DNA from: Mycolicibacterium vaccae NBRC 14118 = CIP 105934
Lineage (GTDB): Bacteria; Actinomycetota; Actinomycetes; Mycobacteriales; Mycobacteriaceae
Length of the DNA: 62,698 nt
Direction: 5' to 3'
NCBI RefSeq assembly: GCF_001552715.1
Contig: NZ_BCRS01000011.1
Location: 1 to 62,698 of the forward strand
A program made the position numbers and the translations under genes. Under the pieces are notes generated by a model, which saw nothing but the letters and a program-made list of their open reading frames with translations, had not been told where the DNA came from and searched no databases. Positions 37,264 to 46,132 of this stretch are shown here, piece by piece (the first letter of the stretch is position 1; every line of letters starts with the position of its first letter).

Positions 37264-37494
37264 TCACCGCCCCCTGGCCGCGTCACCGCGCAGCGTCATC
37301 ACCGTGCTGGTGACGGCCGCGGCGACCTTGCCGTCGGCGCGCACCACCTCACAGCTGTAGTGGGTGATCGTCCTGCCGCGGTGCGTGGACCACGCCGATG
37401 CGGTCAGGGTGTCCGCCCAGACCGGGCGCAGGAACGCCGCGCGGATGTCGATGCTGGTGAATGTCTCGCCGGGCTGCATCAGCGTGGCGCATCC
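37264..37494 (-). pseudogene. truncated PaaI-type hotdog thioesterase (C-terminal half)
   Basis: The frame encodes GCATLMQPGETFTSIDIRA, FLRPVWADTLTASAW and HRGRTITHYSCEVV, the second half of a PaaI-like hotdog thioesterase; normal proteins have about 140 residues, here about 75. The N-terminal half with the HGG and catalytic acid region is missing: homology ends near 37494, where the divergent MocR gene starts. A short ATG-started product from 37479 is possible but should be inactive. Confidence 0.7.
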
Positions 37495-38822
37495 ACCGCC
37501 ACGTCGAGGTGGCCGACGATCTCGCCGCGCAGATCCGCGCCGGTGCGTTGCCGGCGGGCACGCGGCTGCCCACCCACCGCTCGCTGGCCGAGAAGCACGG
37601 CATCGCGGTGGCCACGGCGACCAAGGTGTACCGCCTGCTCACCGACGCGGGCCTGGTGGTCGGCGAGCCGGGTCGCGGCACGTTCGTGCGGGATCTCAGC
37701 GGGTTCACCGGCCTGGAACCGCTGCGTGCGACACCGGCGCGGCGGGTGGCGGACCTCTCGTTCAATCAGCCGCTCGCCGCGGGCCAGGGTGACCGGCTGC
37801 GGCGCGCGTTACGCGAACTCGCCGCCGAGGGGGATCTCTCCGCACTGCTGATGCAGGAACCCCCGGGCGGACGCTCGCGCGGTCAGGCGGCGGTGGCGAC
37901 CTACCTGCTCGGCCACGGCATCGACGTCCCTCCGCAGCGCGTGGTGCTGACCGCCGGCGGCCAGCAGGGGCTCGACGCGGTCCTGGGTGCGGTGACCCCA
38001 CCGGGGTCGGTCGTGGCCGTGGATGCGTTGACCTATCCCGGCGTGAAGCTCGTCGCTGCCGCGCGCCGTCTGGACCTCGTGCCGGTGCCCGTCGACAGCT
38101 CGGGCATGGACCTCGACCACCTCGAGCGTCTCTGCGCCCAGCGGCCGGTGTCGGCGGTGTATTGCACTCCGACACTGCACAATCCGCTCGGTTTCGTACT
38201 CGGCGCAGCGGAGCGCCTGCGGCTGGCGGCGCTGGCCGAACGCCACGATCTGGCGATCGTCGAGGACGGCGTCTACGCGTTCCTGGCACCTGGAACCTCG
38301 CCGGTGGCGACGCTGGCCCCGGAGCGCACCTTCTATGTGGGCTCGCTGTCGAAGAATCTGGCCCCGGGGCTGCGGTTCGGGTTCGTGGTGGCCCCGCAGC
38401 ATCGGCGCGAATCGCTGATCCGGACGCTGCGCGCGGGCAGTTGGGGTACCTCGACGGTCGCGGTGGCGCTGGCCGTGCGGTGGTTGACCGACGGCACGGT
38501 CGAACAATTGGAGGTGTCGCGGCGCGACGACGCCCGGCATCGTCAGCAGCTGGCCCGCGCGGAACTGGCCGCACTCGGCTACAGCGGGCACCCGAGCTCC
38601 TACATCGGGTGGCTGCCGCTGCCCGAGGAGGTGCGCAGCGACGTCCTCGCCCGCCAACTCGCCGAAGCCGGAATCCTGGTGACGACGGCCGACGCGTTCG
38701 CGACGACCAAAAGTGTCCCGAACGCGATCCGGCTCGCGCTGGCCACCCCGGACGAGCCCGATCTGGTGGGCGCACTGCGCGAGATCGGCCGGCGCATCCG
38801 CCTGCACCTGCCCTCGGCGTGA
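37461..38822 (+). CDS. MocR/PdxR-type regulator (GntR HTH fused to aminotransferase)
   Basis: 453 residues. N-terminal GntR winged helix at about 10-80 (LAAQIRAGALPAGTRLPTHRSLAE, ATATKVYRLLTDAGLVVGEPGRG). From about 100 a fold-type I aminotransferase domain: TAGGQQGLDAVL, YCTPTLHNPLG, VEDGVYAFL, and PLP lysine in YVGSLSKNLAPGLRFGF. Such proteins sense PLP or amino acids. The first eight residues (MSRRAASA) are encoded across the thioesterase remnant, so the N-terminus may be new. Transcribed away from it. Confidence 0.88.
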   Translation: MSRRAASAWRIHRHVEVADDLAAQIRAGALPAGTRLPTHRSLAEKHGIAVATATKVYRLLTDAGLVVGEPGRGTFVRDLSGFTGLEPLRATPARRVADLSFNQPLAAGQGDRLRRALRELAAEGDLSALLMQEPPGGRSRGQAAVATYLLGHGIDVPPQRVVLTAGGQQGLDAVLGAVTPPGSVVAVDALTYPGVKLVAAARRLDLVPVPVDSSGMDLDHLERLCAQRPVSAVYCTPTLHNPLGFVLGAAERLRLAALAERHDLAIVEDGVYAFLAPGTSPVATLAPERTFYVGSLSKNLAPGLRFGFVVAPQHRRESLIRTLRAGSWGTSTVAVALAVRWLTDGTVEQLEVSRRDDARHRQQLARAELAALGYSGHPSSYIGWLPLPEEVRSDVLARQLAEAGILVTTADAFATTKSVPNAIRLALATPDEPDLVGALREIGRRIRLHLPSA

Positions 38823-38823
38823 C

Positions 38824-40332
38824 TCAGGCAGCCTCCCGGTCGCGGGCCGGGCGTGCGTCCGAATCCCGCTTGGCATCAGTGCGTTCCGCCCCATCGGACT
38901 TCACCCGGTCGTCGCGCTTCGCACCATCGGATTTCACACCGTCGCCGGTGCGCGGCTTCGCCGGGGTTTCCGTGCGTTCGTCGTTGGCTCCGGGGTTCTT
39001 CGAGGCGACGTCACCGCTGCCGTCGACGTGTCCCCTCCGCACGTCGTCGGCCCGCGGTGACGTCGCCTCGATACCGCCCGTAGACGACTTCTCCGCATCC
39101 GCCGCGGTTTCCCGCACCAAGTCGGGTGCCTCGGTCTCGGATCGCCTACGCGGGTCCTCCGTCCCCGACCCGTCCTCGTCGCGGGACAGTGCGCTCTTCT
39201 CGGCGGTCGTCTTCTCAGCGGTGGTCGACTCGGCAGTGGTCGACTCGGTGGCCGGCTCCGTGGAGCCGGGGATCCCCGGAATCTGGGTGCCCGGGTTGGT
39301 CGGCCCGGGGCGCGTGGCTCCCGGCGGGACCGGGACCAGCGCCGAGCACAGGCCGCACTGGGTGCCCAGCACGAACGGATTGAACGCGGTGTTCAGCCCG
39401 CGGATGAAGCCGGTGATCGTGTTGACGATCATCGTCAGGCTGGGCAACCTGATCCGGCTGAAATCCGGTGTCTCGGTGAGTGAGTCGAAGAAGTTCTGGA
39501 ACGGTGTGCCGAGGTTGAGCCTGAAGTTCTGCTCAGACCAGGATTCGGTCTCGCCGTCGGGATCCTTGATGTCACACAAGCCGTCAGACGAACAGGTGAC
39601 CGGATTCTCGACTTCCGGGAAGGTGTAGCCACCCGGGGAGAAGAGATCCACGATGTGGCCCACGTTGAACATCTTCGACAGGATCTGGTCGGGATGATCA
39701 CACCCTCCGGTGTTGATACCGGCGCACCCCACGTCCATCGGCAGCTGCGACGCTGCCACGGTCGCCAGGATGTTGCCCAGCCCCACCGACAGTGCGGGGA
39801 ACGGCAGCAGCACGTTGACCAGCGACTGGTATCGGGCGATGTCGGCGGCGTCGGTGCCCAGGACGTTGAAGGGGTGATACACCCACCAACTGCCGCCGAA
39901 GTCGAGGTCTGCCGTCAGCCCGACCACCTCGGTCTGGTTCAGGTCCACGCCGTCTCGGGAGTTGACGAAGGCGAATCCGCTGTCCGGCCGGTCGCCGAGG
40001 TTCACGTCGCCCTGCCCGAGCGCGTTGAAGAAGTTGTAGGGCACGTTGGCCAGCGCGATGAACAGGTTCGCCGGGATGTTGAAGATGCTCGGCGCCGACT
40101 CCGCGAGGGCTTGGGGCTCCTGGGGTGTCTGCGCCGCACTCGAGGGCCGGCACAGCGCCGTGACGGTCGGGTCGCAGGACTCCACGGTGGCCACGGCGGT
40201 GAGGGTGACGTCGATTCCGGCGGTCCGCACCTGGCCCGGAGGCGCGGTGACCGGGGCGACCGCGATGGCGCCTGCGCCGAGCAGCGCGATGCCCGCGCTG
40301 ACGATTGGTCGGCACAATGGCATCGGCGGCAT
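38824..40332 (-). CDS. large secreted protein with low-complexity charged tail
   Basis: 502 residues. Signal-like N-terminus (RPIVSAGIALLGAGAIAVAPVTA). Residues about 60-350 form a globular domain with cysteines in pairs (ESCDP, ALCRP, VGCAGINTGGCDH, VTCSSDGLCD, TQCGLCSAL) and repeated PANLFIALANVPYNFFNALG-type helices. From about 365 the tail is Thr/Glu/Ser/Lys-rich with repeats TTAES/TTAEK and VKSDGAKRDDRVKSDGAE. This resembles a family of mycobacterial exported proteins related to PE/PPE C-terminal regions; function unknown. GGAGGAGGGG site precedes ATG. Confidence 0.7.
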   Translation of the reverse strand: MPPMPLCRPIVSAGIALLGAGAIAVAPVTAPPGQVRTAGIDVTLTAVATVESCDPTVTALCRPSSAAQTPQEPQALAESAPSIFNIPANLFIALANVPYNFFNALGQGDVNLGDRPDSGFAFVNSRDGVDLNQTEVVGLTADLDFGGSWWVYHPFNVLGTDAADIARYQSLVNVLLPFPALSVGLGNILATVAASQLPMDVGCAGINTGGCDHPDQILSKMFNVGHIVDLFSPGGYTFPEVENPVTCSSDGLCDIKDPDGETESWSEQNFRLNLGTPFQNFFDSLTETPDFSRIRLPSLTMIVNTITGFIRGLNTAFNPFVLGTQCGLCSALVPVPPGATRPGPTNPGTQIPGIPGSTEPATESTTAESTTAEKTTAEKSALSRDEDGSGTEDPRRRSETEAPDLVRETAADAEKSSTGGIEATSPRADDVRRGHVDGSGDVASKNPGANDERTETPAKPRTGDGVKSDGAKRDDRVKSDGAERTDAKRDSDARPARDREAA

Positions 40333-40538
40333 CGGTACCCCTCCTCCGACGAATGCGAACGGCGAACAAGGTCGAAGATAACCAGCAATCTCCAAGATCA
40401 CAGCAATCTACCGCCGAATAATTCAGCATTTCTTCAAGATCATTACTTACTTCAGTTCAGAGCAGGTTTTTAACAGCGCTAATAATTGCAGACAAGTATT
40501 ATCCAGCAAGTTCGATATTGACGCTTGTGAAATGTCTG
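40333..40538 (-). promoter_or_regulatory. AT-rich control region of the secreted-protein gene
   Basis: 206 bp, markedly AT-rich from about 40375 to 40530 (for example ATAATTCAGCATTT, TTTTTAACAGCGCTAATAATTG). In a GC-rich mycobacterium this is typical of regulated promoters or of sites bound by nucleoid proteins such as Lsr2. Also downstream end of the lipase operon. Confidence 0.45.
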
Positions 40539-41711
40539 TCAGGGCGTGCAGCTATCGGGTGAATCGCCGTTCATCACGGCGTCCACGAAATTCTGCATGT
40601 CCGTCACCGACGGGGCGATGACGCCACGATGGTCCTGCCCGGGATAGACCCGGTAGTCGACCGCGGCGCCGTTGGCGCATAAGGCCTTCGCCAACTGGTC
40701 GACCCCGGCCGGGGACACCGCGGCGTCGGCGGTGCCCTGCACGAGCAGCACTGGCACCCGCGGGGTGAGCCGGACCGGGTCCTGACGGTCGAGGTAGGCG
40801 CGCAGCCCACCGAGGTCCGCCTCGGGCGCCAACACCTCAGACGCCGGCACGGTGGGGACGGCGTCGATCTGGGCCACGCACTCGGTACGGGCCGCGGTCA
40901 GCAGCGGACGCGCTTGGCTGGTGAAGATCGCGTCGGGGTCGACCGACGGATCGACCACCGCCGCGCCGAGCACCAACAACGGCAGGAATCGTTGGGCCGC
41001 CTCGACTTCGGGACGGCCGGCGCGGAGGAGGTCGACGGCCTGGCCCATGTCCACCCCGCCCGGCGCAATCGACACCACCCCTGCGAGCGTGAGGTCGGGG
41101 GCGCGGTCCTGGCCGTCCTGGGCGGTGAACAGCACCGCCTGCCCACCCTGGCTGTGGCCGATGGCCAGCCATTCGGTACCGATTCCGGAGTCGAGATGTC
41201 TTGCCGCCCGGACGATGTCGGTGACCGTGTTCGCCTCGCTGACGCCGTCGACGTAGGGATGTCCGCCGGGGGTGCCCAACCCCTGGTAGTCGGTTTGGAC
41301 GACGGCGAAGCCGCGTGTCAGCCAGCTGTCGAGCATGGGGCGGACCACGCTGACGTAGTCGTGCACCAGGCCGTCGGCGGTGTCGGCCGACGGGGCGCAG
41401 GTGTCGGCGTAGCCGGTGGTGCCGTGCGCCCAGCTGATCACCGGCCAACCACCCTCCGGCGGCGCGGTTTTCGGGACTGCGACGGTGCCCGACACCACGA
41501 TGGGTTCGCCGTGCGAGTCGTCGGAGACGTAGGTGATCAATCGGGTTTCGGCGGCACTGGGCAGTGCCGCGGCGGTGGTCAGCGGACGGGCGGTGAGCAA
41601 CTGCCCGGCACGCAGTTCCGGTTCAGGTTCAGGTTCGGCCGCAGTCGAACATCCGGTGAGCAGCAGAAGTGCCGCCACCCCGGCCAGCCAGGACCGGGCC
41701 TGGTCAGTCAC
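40539..41711 (-). CDS. secreted lipoprotein lipase (LIP family)
   Basis: 390 residues. Signal peptide with lipobox LLTGC near residue 20. Alpha/beta hydrolase: oxyanion WAHGTTGYADTCAPS, nucleophile IGHSQGGQAVLF, and late acid and His in VQGTADAAVSP and GQDHRGVIAPS, all expected for a secretory lipase (PF03583). Two pairs of cysteines may form disulfides. GTG start; its first 8 bp overlap the end of the SDR gene, so the two are one operon. Confidence 0.88.
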   Translation of the reverse strand: MTDQARSWLAGVAALLLLTGCSTAAEPEPEPELRAGQLLTARPLTTAAALPSAAETRLITYVSDDSHGEPIVVSGTVAVPKTAPPEGGWPVISWAHGTTGYADTCAPSADTADGLVHDYVSVVRPMLDSWLTRGFAVVQTDYQGLGTPGGHPYVDGVSEANTVTDIVRAARHLDSGIGTEWLAIGHSQGGQAVLFTAQDGQDRAPDLTLAGVVSIAPGGVDMGQAVDLLRAGRPEVEAAQRFLPLLVLGAAVVDPSVDPDAIFTSQARPLLTAARTECVAQIDAVPTVPASEVLAPEADLGGLRAYLDRQDPVRLTPRVPVLLVQGTADAAVSPAGVDQLAKALCANGAAVDYRVYPGQDHRGVIAPSVTDMQNFVDAVMNGDSPDSCTP

Positions 41712-42498
41712 CGAGCAACTTCCGCCGGCTGGCCGCGATCGGACTCTGGGCGGTCAGCCCGCCGTCGAGCACCAGGGTCTGGCCGGTCATGTAGCGGGAT
41801 TCATCGGACGCGAGGTAGACCATCGCCCATCCGATGTCCTCCGGGGCGCCGATCAGGTCCAGCGCATTGTGGCTGCGGATGTCGGCGATCGTCTCTGCCG
41901 GCAGATTGTTCTCCAGCGCGGGCGTCATGATGGCGCCCGGTGCGACCGCGTTGCAGCGCACACCATTTCGTCCGTACTGGGTGGCGATGTACTGGGTGAG
42001 CCGGATGACGGCGGCTTTGGCCGCACCGTAGGCGCATTGCAGGGTGTCCCCTGCCAGGCCGGCAACGGACACGGTGTTGATGATCGAACCACCCCCGTCG
42101 GCGATCATGTGCGGCAGCGCCAGGCGGGAGGCGACCACGGTGCTGCGCGCGTTGAGCGCCATCGTCCTGTCCCACTCGGCAAGGTCGAGATGCAGGAGGT
42201 CGAGGTCCTTGCGGGGATTGCTGCCGCCGACGTGGTTGCAGAGCACGTCGATGCCGCCGAACTCGGCGACGGCGGAATCGATCATCGCCGCGATCGAATC
42301 CTCGTCGAGCACGTCCACCGCGATGCCGACTGCGCCCTCGCCGATCTCGGCAGCAGTCGCGGCGGCGGCGTCGGCGTCGAGATCGGCGATCAGTACCCGG
42401 GCCCCCTCGGCGACCATCAGCTCGGCGGCGGCGCGCCCGATGCCACTGGCGGCGCCGGTGATGACGACCCTCTTGTTTTCCAGACGGTTTCCCGACAT
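41704..42498 (-). CDS. short-chain dehydrogenase/reductase
   Basis: 264 residues, classical SDR. Cofactor loop TGAASGIGRAAAELM, NAxS-like segment LNARSTVVA, catalytic Ser in VSVAG, and YGAAK with Tyr and Lys. LIADLDAD after beta-2 suggests NAD(H) preference. Coupled to the downstream lipase gene (8-bp overlap), so the alcohol or ketone substrate may be released from an ester by the lipase. Divergent from the amino-acid permease. Confidence 0.9.
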   Translation of the reverse strand: MSGNRLENKRVVITGAASGIGRAAAELMVAEGARVLIADLDADAAAATAAEIGEGAVGIAVDVLDEDSIAAMIDSAVAEFGGIDVLCNHVGGSNPRKDLDLLHLDLAEWDRTMALNARSTVVASRLALPHMIADGGGSIINTVSVAGLAGDTLQCAYGAAKAAVIRLTQYIATQYGRNGVRCNAVAPGAIMTPALENNLPAETIADIRSHNALDLIGAPEDIGWAMVYLASDESRYMTGQTLVLDGGLTAQSPIAASRRKLLGD

Positions 42499-42688
42499 TG
42501 GCTCACCCGTCGTTTCGCAGGCGGCCGTTTTGCCGCCGCGTTCAGGCTAAGCCTGCCGCCAGCGGAATCCGGACGGAATGCGTTGTCCCTTCGCCCGCCG
42601 GAACTTTCGACCGCAAGCAACCGAGTGGCTTTGCCCGTGTTTGGGTACTCCGGGCGGGCTGGGTTCACATCGGCGGCGGAGGTACCTC

Positions 42689-44521
42689 ATGAGCGCGGCA
42701 CCAACCCTGAAAAAGGCCCTGAACCAACGCCAGCTGACGATGATCGCCATCGGCGGGGTGATCGGCGCCGGTCTGTTCGTGGGGTCCGGCGTGGTCATCG
42801 GCGACACCGGACCGGGCGCCTTCCTGACCTACGGCATGGCCGGCGTGCTGATCATCATGGTGATGAGGATGCTGGCGGAGATGGCTGTGGCCAACCCGTC
42901 GACCGGGTCGTTCGCGGATTACTCCCGCAACGCGCTGGGCCACTGGGCGGGATTTTCGGTCGGCTGGCTGTACTGGTATTTCTGGGTCATCGTCGTCGGC
43001 TTCGAGGCGATCGCCGGCGCCAAGATCATCCAGTACTGGATGGACGTACCACTGTGGTTGTCCGCGCTGATCTTCATGGTGCTGATGACGGCCACCAACC
43101 TGTTCTCCGTGGCGTCCTACGGCGAGTTCGAATTCTGGTTCGCCGGCATCAAGGTGGCCGCGATCATCGCGTTCATCGCGCTGGGGGCGGCGTTCGTCTT
43201 CGGCCTGTGGCCGGACAAGTCGGCGGACTTTTCGAACCTGACCAGTCACGGCGGCTTCATGCCGTTGGGCTTCGGCGTGATCACGGTAGGCATCGTGACG
43301 GTGATCTTCTCGATGGTCGGCGCGGAGATCGCGACCATCGCGGCAGCCGAGTCCCAGGATCCGGAGCGGGCGGTGTCCAAAGCCGCCAACTCGGTGATCC
43401 TGCGCATTCTGCTCTTCTACGTCGGGGCGGTGTTGCTGTTGGTGCTCATCGTGCCGTGGAACGACGAGAACGTGGCCGCGTCGCCGTTCGTCGCGGCGTT
43501 CACGACCATGGGCATTCCGTACGCCGACCACGTGATGAATGCCGTCGTACTGACCGCCGTGCTGAGCTGTCTGAATTCGGGCATGTACACCGCCTCTCGC
43601 ATGCTGTTCGTTCTGGCGGCGCGCCGAGAGGCGCCGGCGGCACTGGTCAAGGTGACGCGGCGGGGGGTGCCGGCGAACGCCATCCTGGCGTCCTCGGTCG
43701 TGGGGTTCTTCTGCGTGATCGCCGCGGCGCTCTCCCCTGACACCATCTTCGCGTTTCTGCTGAACTCCAGCGGCGCGATCATCCTGTTCGTCTACCTGCT
43801 GATCGCGATCTCGGAGATCGTGCTGCGCTACCGCACACCGGACTCCGAGCTGCGCGTGAAAATGTGGCTCTTCCCAGTGCTTTCCGTGCTGACCGCGCTG
43901 GGGATCGTGGCCATCCTGGTACAGATGTTCATCGACCCCGCGCTGCGCTCGCAGCTGGTGCTGAGCCTGCTGTCGTGGGGTGTGGTGCTGTTGCTCTTCG
44001 CCGCCAACAAGTGGTTCGTCAAGAAACGGCCGGTGCGCACCGACGACACCGACCGCGGCCCGGCCGGAACGCCGCACCGCGTGCTGGTGCTGGCCAACCA
44101 GACCGTGGATTCCGACGAGCTGCTCGCGGAGCTGAACCGGATCGGAGCCGACCGGGACGCACAGTATCTGGTGGTGGTGCCGGCCAATCCCATCGATACC
44201 GGGGCTGCGGCCACGCACGGTCCACGAGACGTCACCGAGGCCACGCAGGAAGCTGCGGCAGCCCGCCTCGAAATCACGTTGACCGCGCTGCGCGGCGAGG
44301 CCCGGGAGGTGGACGGCGAACTGGGTGACTACCGTCCGCTGCGTGCGCTGGCAGACGCCGTCGAGAGATTCGGTCCCGACCAGATCGTGATCTCGACACT
44401 GCCACCGGAGCTCTCGGTGTGGCAGCGCTTCGACGTGGTGGATCGGGCCCGCATCCAGTTCGATGTGCCCGTGACACATGTGGTCGCGAAGTCGGTTGAA
44501 AGCAACAAGGTTCCGCGATGA
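42689..44521 (+). CDS. APC-family amino acid permease with C-terminal Usp-like cytoplasmic domain
   Basis: 610 residues. Residues 1-455: twelve spans with the APC start TMIAIGGVIGAGLFVGSGVVI and EMAVANPSTGSFADYSRNALG, of the GabP/AnsP/CycA class. Residues about 470-610 form a soluble domain (RVLVLANQTVDSDELL, QYLVVVPANP, LRALADAVERFGPDQIVISTLPPELSVWQ) that resembles a universal-stress fold and is not in standard permeases of about 460. ATG at 42689 with GGAGG. Its stop overlaps the start of a separate Usp gene (ATGA). Confidence 0.85.
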   Translation: MSAAPTLKKALNQRQLTMIAIGGVIGAGLFVGSGVVIGDTGPGAFLTYGMAGVLIIMVMRMLAEMAVANPSTGSFADYSRNALGHWAGFSVGWLYWYFWVIVVGFEAIAGAKIIQYWMDVPLWLSALIFMVLMTATNLFSVASYGEFEFWFAGIKVAAIIAFIALGAAFVFGLWPDKSADFSNLTSHGGFMPLGFGVITVGIVTVIFSMVGAEIATIAAAESQDPERAVSKAANSVILRILLFYVGAVLLLVLIVPWNDENVAASPFVAAFTTMGIPYADHVMNAVVLTAVLSCLNSGMYTASRMLFVLAARREAPAALVKVTRRGVPANAILASSVVGFFCVIAAALSPDTIFAFLLNSSGAIILFVYLLIAISEIVLRYRTPDSELRVKMWLFPVLSVLTALGIVAILVQMFIDPALRSQLVLSLLSWGVVLLLFAANKWFVKKRPVRTDDTDRGPAGTPHRVLVLANQTVDSDELLAELNRIGADRDAQYLVVVPANPIDTGAAATHGPRDVTEATQEAAAARLEITLTALRGEAREVDGELGDYRPLRALADAVERFGPDQIVISTLPPELSVWQRFDVVDRARIQFDVPVTHVVAKSVESNKVPR

Positions 44522-45405
44522 CGATCATCGCGGGTTTCAGTGCCAGCGGTCACGGGCCGGCACCCTTGCATCTGGCGGCCCAGATAGCCGGCCGCACGGG
44601 AGACAAGATCGTCGCGGTGGCGGTGGTGGAGCGGCACTGGCCGCGGAGCCTGGATCCGCTCGAAGGTGAGTACCTGGATCATCTTGGCGTGCAGGCCCTG
44701 AAGTCGCTCAAGGAGATGGTGGACCAGCTCCCCGGGGGTCTGGAGGTGTGGGCGATGGTCCACCAGGCCGGCTCCGTGCCGGAGGGGCTGACCGAACTGG
44801 CGGCGGAGATGAACGCGGACATCGTCGTCGTCGGCTCGTCGTCCTCCGGCCTCCGGGGCCGGATCACGCTGGGCAGCGTGACCGACCGGCTCGTCCATAC
44901 CGCCGCCGTTCCCGTGGCCATCGCACCGCGGGGCTACCCGGCCCAGAGCACGCCGGTGGAGCGGCTGACCGTGGCCTACGGCGGGCAGGCCGACGAGGTC
45001 GGGCTGGTCACCACGACCGCCGAACTCGCCGAGCGGTGGTCGGCGCGGCTGCGGATCGCGTCGTTCACCGTGCGGCCGGTGACGATGTTCAGTGGCTCGA
45101 TCGAGACGGCGGCCGAAGACCTCGTGGTGGAGCAGTGGGCACGGCGGACCCAGGACAACATCATCGGTCAGCTGCAGAAGGTCCGTTCGGGGGTCGGGGT
45201 GGTCGCTGCCGACGTGGTGATCGGTGCCGGGGCGACATGGCGGGACGCGGTGGAGGCCGTCGAGTGGGAGGCCGGGGACGTCCTGGTGCTCGGCTCGGGG
45301 GCAGCAGGCCAGGCCGCCCAGGTGTTCCTCGGGTCGGCGGCAGCGAAGATACTCCGGCACTCGCCGGTGCCGACGATGATCGTGCCGCGGCGCGAGGCTG
45401 GGTGA
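44518..45405 (+). CDS. universal stress protein, two Usp domains
   Basis: 295 residues with two tandem Usp folds. First domain (1-140): ends ADIVVVGSSSSGLRGRITLGSVTDRLVHTAAVPVAIAP, the ATP-binding G-2x-G-9x-G-S/T pattern. Second domain (150-290): VLVLGSGAAGQ and AAAKILRHSPVPTMIVPR, a more degenerate site. Translationally coupled to the permease (ATGA overlap), implying a regulatory subunit for that transporter, as in some bacterial permease-Usp pairs. Confidence 0.88.
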   Translation: MTIIAGFSASGHGPAPLHLAAQIAGRTGDKIVAVAVVERHWPRSLDPLEGEYLDHLGVQALKSLKEMVDQLPGGLEVWAMVHQAGSVPEGLTELAAEMNADIVVVGSSSSGLRGRITLGSVTDRLVHTAAVPVAIAPRGYPAQSTPVERLTVAYGGQADEVGLVTTTAELAERWSARLRIASFTVRPVTMFSGSIETAAEDLVVEQWARRTQDNIIGQLQKVRSGVGVVAADVVIGAGATWRDAVEAVEWEAGDVLVLGSGAAGQAAQVFLGSAAAKILRHSPVPTMIVPRREAG

Positions 45406-45481
45406 CCGGGCTCCTTCACGAAGATGAGACGGTCCGGGCTTTACGCTCTCCCGCGGGCAGCCATCGTGCAAGGCTCGCCCT

Positions 45482-45682
45482 ATGTCATTTCGAGTGAAGT
45501 TCGGACGCCACGAACAGCCCGGTGAATACGGCGACGACGACACCTACGAGTTCCTCGACAACGGTGTCCTGAAGCTGTCGTTCCAGAAGCCGGCGCAGTG
45601 GGACGAGTACTACGCGCCCGGCGCGTGGTACCAGGTGATCGCCGAGGAGAAACACCGGCCGGCGTCCTCCTCGGGCGGGTAG
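45482..45682 (+). CDS. small conserved hypothetical protein
   Basis: 66 residues, polar, no signal peptide, begins MSFRVKFGRHEQPGEYGDDDTYEFL and contains many aromatic residues (WDEYYAPGAWYQVI). Looks like a compact beta protein. No family function recognised; likely conserved in mycobacteria. Its stop is 12 bp from the end of the convergent DDN-family gene. Confidence 0.6.
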   Translation: MSFRVKFGRHEQPGEYGDDDTYEFLDNGVLKLSFQKPAQWDEYYAPGAWYQVIAEEKHRPASSSGG

Positions 45683-45694
45683 ATCCCAGGCCCG

Positions 45695-46123
45695 TCAGTT
45701 CCCCGCGGCTCCCCCGGTGCGGCGGCCAGTTCGGCGTGGGCCCGCATCCGTCAGCAGCAGTGCCGCCTCGTTGTAGGGAAACGCTCGGTACAGCGGCCGG
45801 GAACGGGGGACGACGAGGCCCGCGGCCTCGGCCTTGCTCACCACCCTCGGGTTGGTGAGGGCGACCGCCCGGCCCCGCTTGCGCAGCACCGCCGGTCCGC
45901 CGGCCAGCACGTTCTTCAGCCAGTCCGTCTGCGGGCCGTAGCCGATGAGGATGGCGTAGCCGCCATCGGTCTTGAACACCAACAGCGGCGTCCGATACCG
46001 CTTACCCGACTTGCGCCCGACATGCTCGAGCGTCCCGAGACTCGGAAGCCACGGCGTGATCGCGCGCGCCGCCGGATTGGTGACGCGCTTGTTGAACTCT
46101 GCGATTCCCCGAGGCATACGCAT
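45695..46123 (-). CDS. DDN-family F420-dependent nitroreductase-like protein
   Basis: 142 residues. Seen: LEHVGRKSGKRYRTPLLVFK and YGPQTDWLKNVLAGG, the signature of the deazaflavin-dependent nitroreductase (Ddn/PF04075) family, which uses reduced F420. The C-terminus is Arg/Gly-rich. Third gene of the P450-TetR-DDN unit; starts 9 bp after the TetR stop. Probably a reductase in the same pathway as the P450. Confidence 0.82.
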   Translation of the reverse strand: MRMPRGIAEFNKRVTNPAARAITPWLPSLGTLEHVGRKSGKRYRTPLLVFKTDGGYAILIGYGPQTDWLKNVLAGGPAVLRKRGRAVALTNPRVVSKAEAAGLVVPRSRPLYRAFPYNEAALLLTDAGPRRTGRRTGGAAGN

Positions 46124-46132
46124 TGTCGGAGT

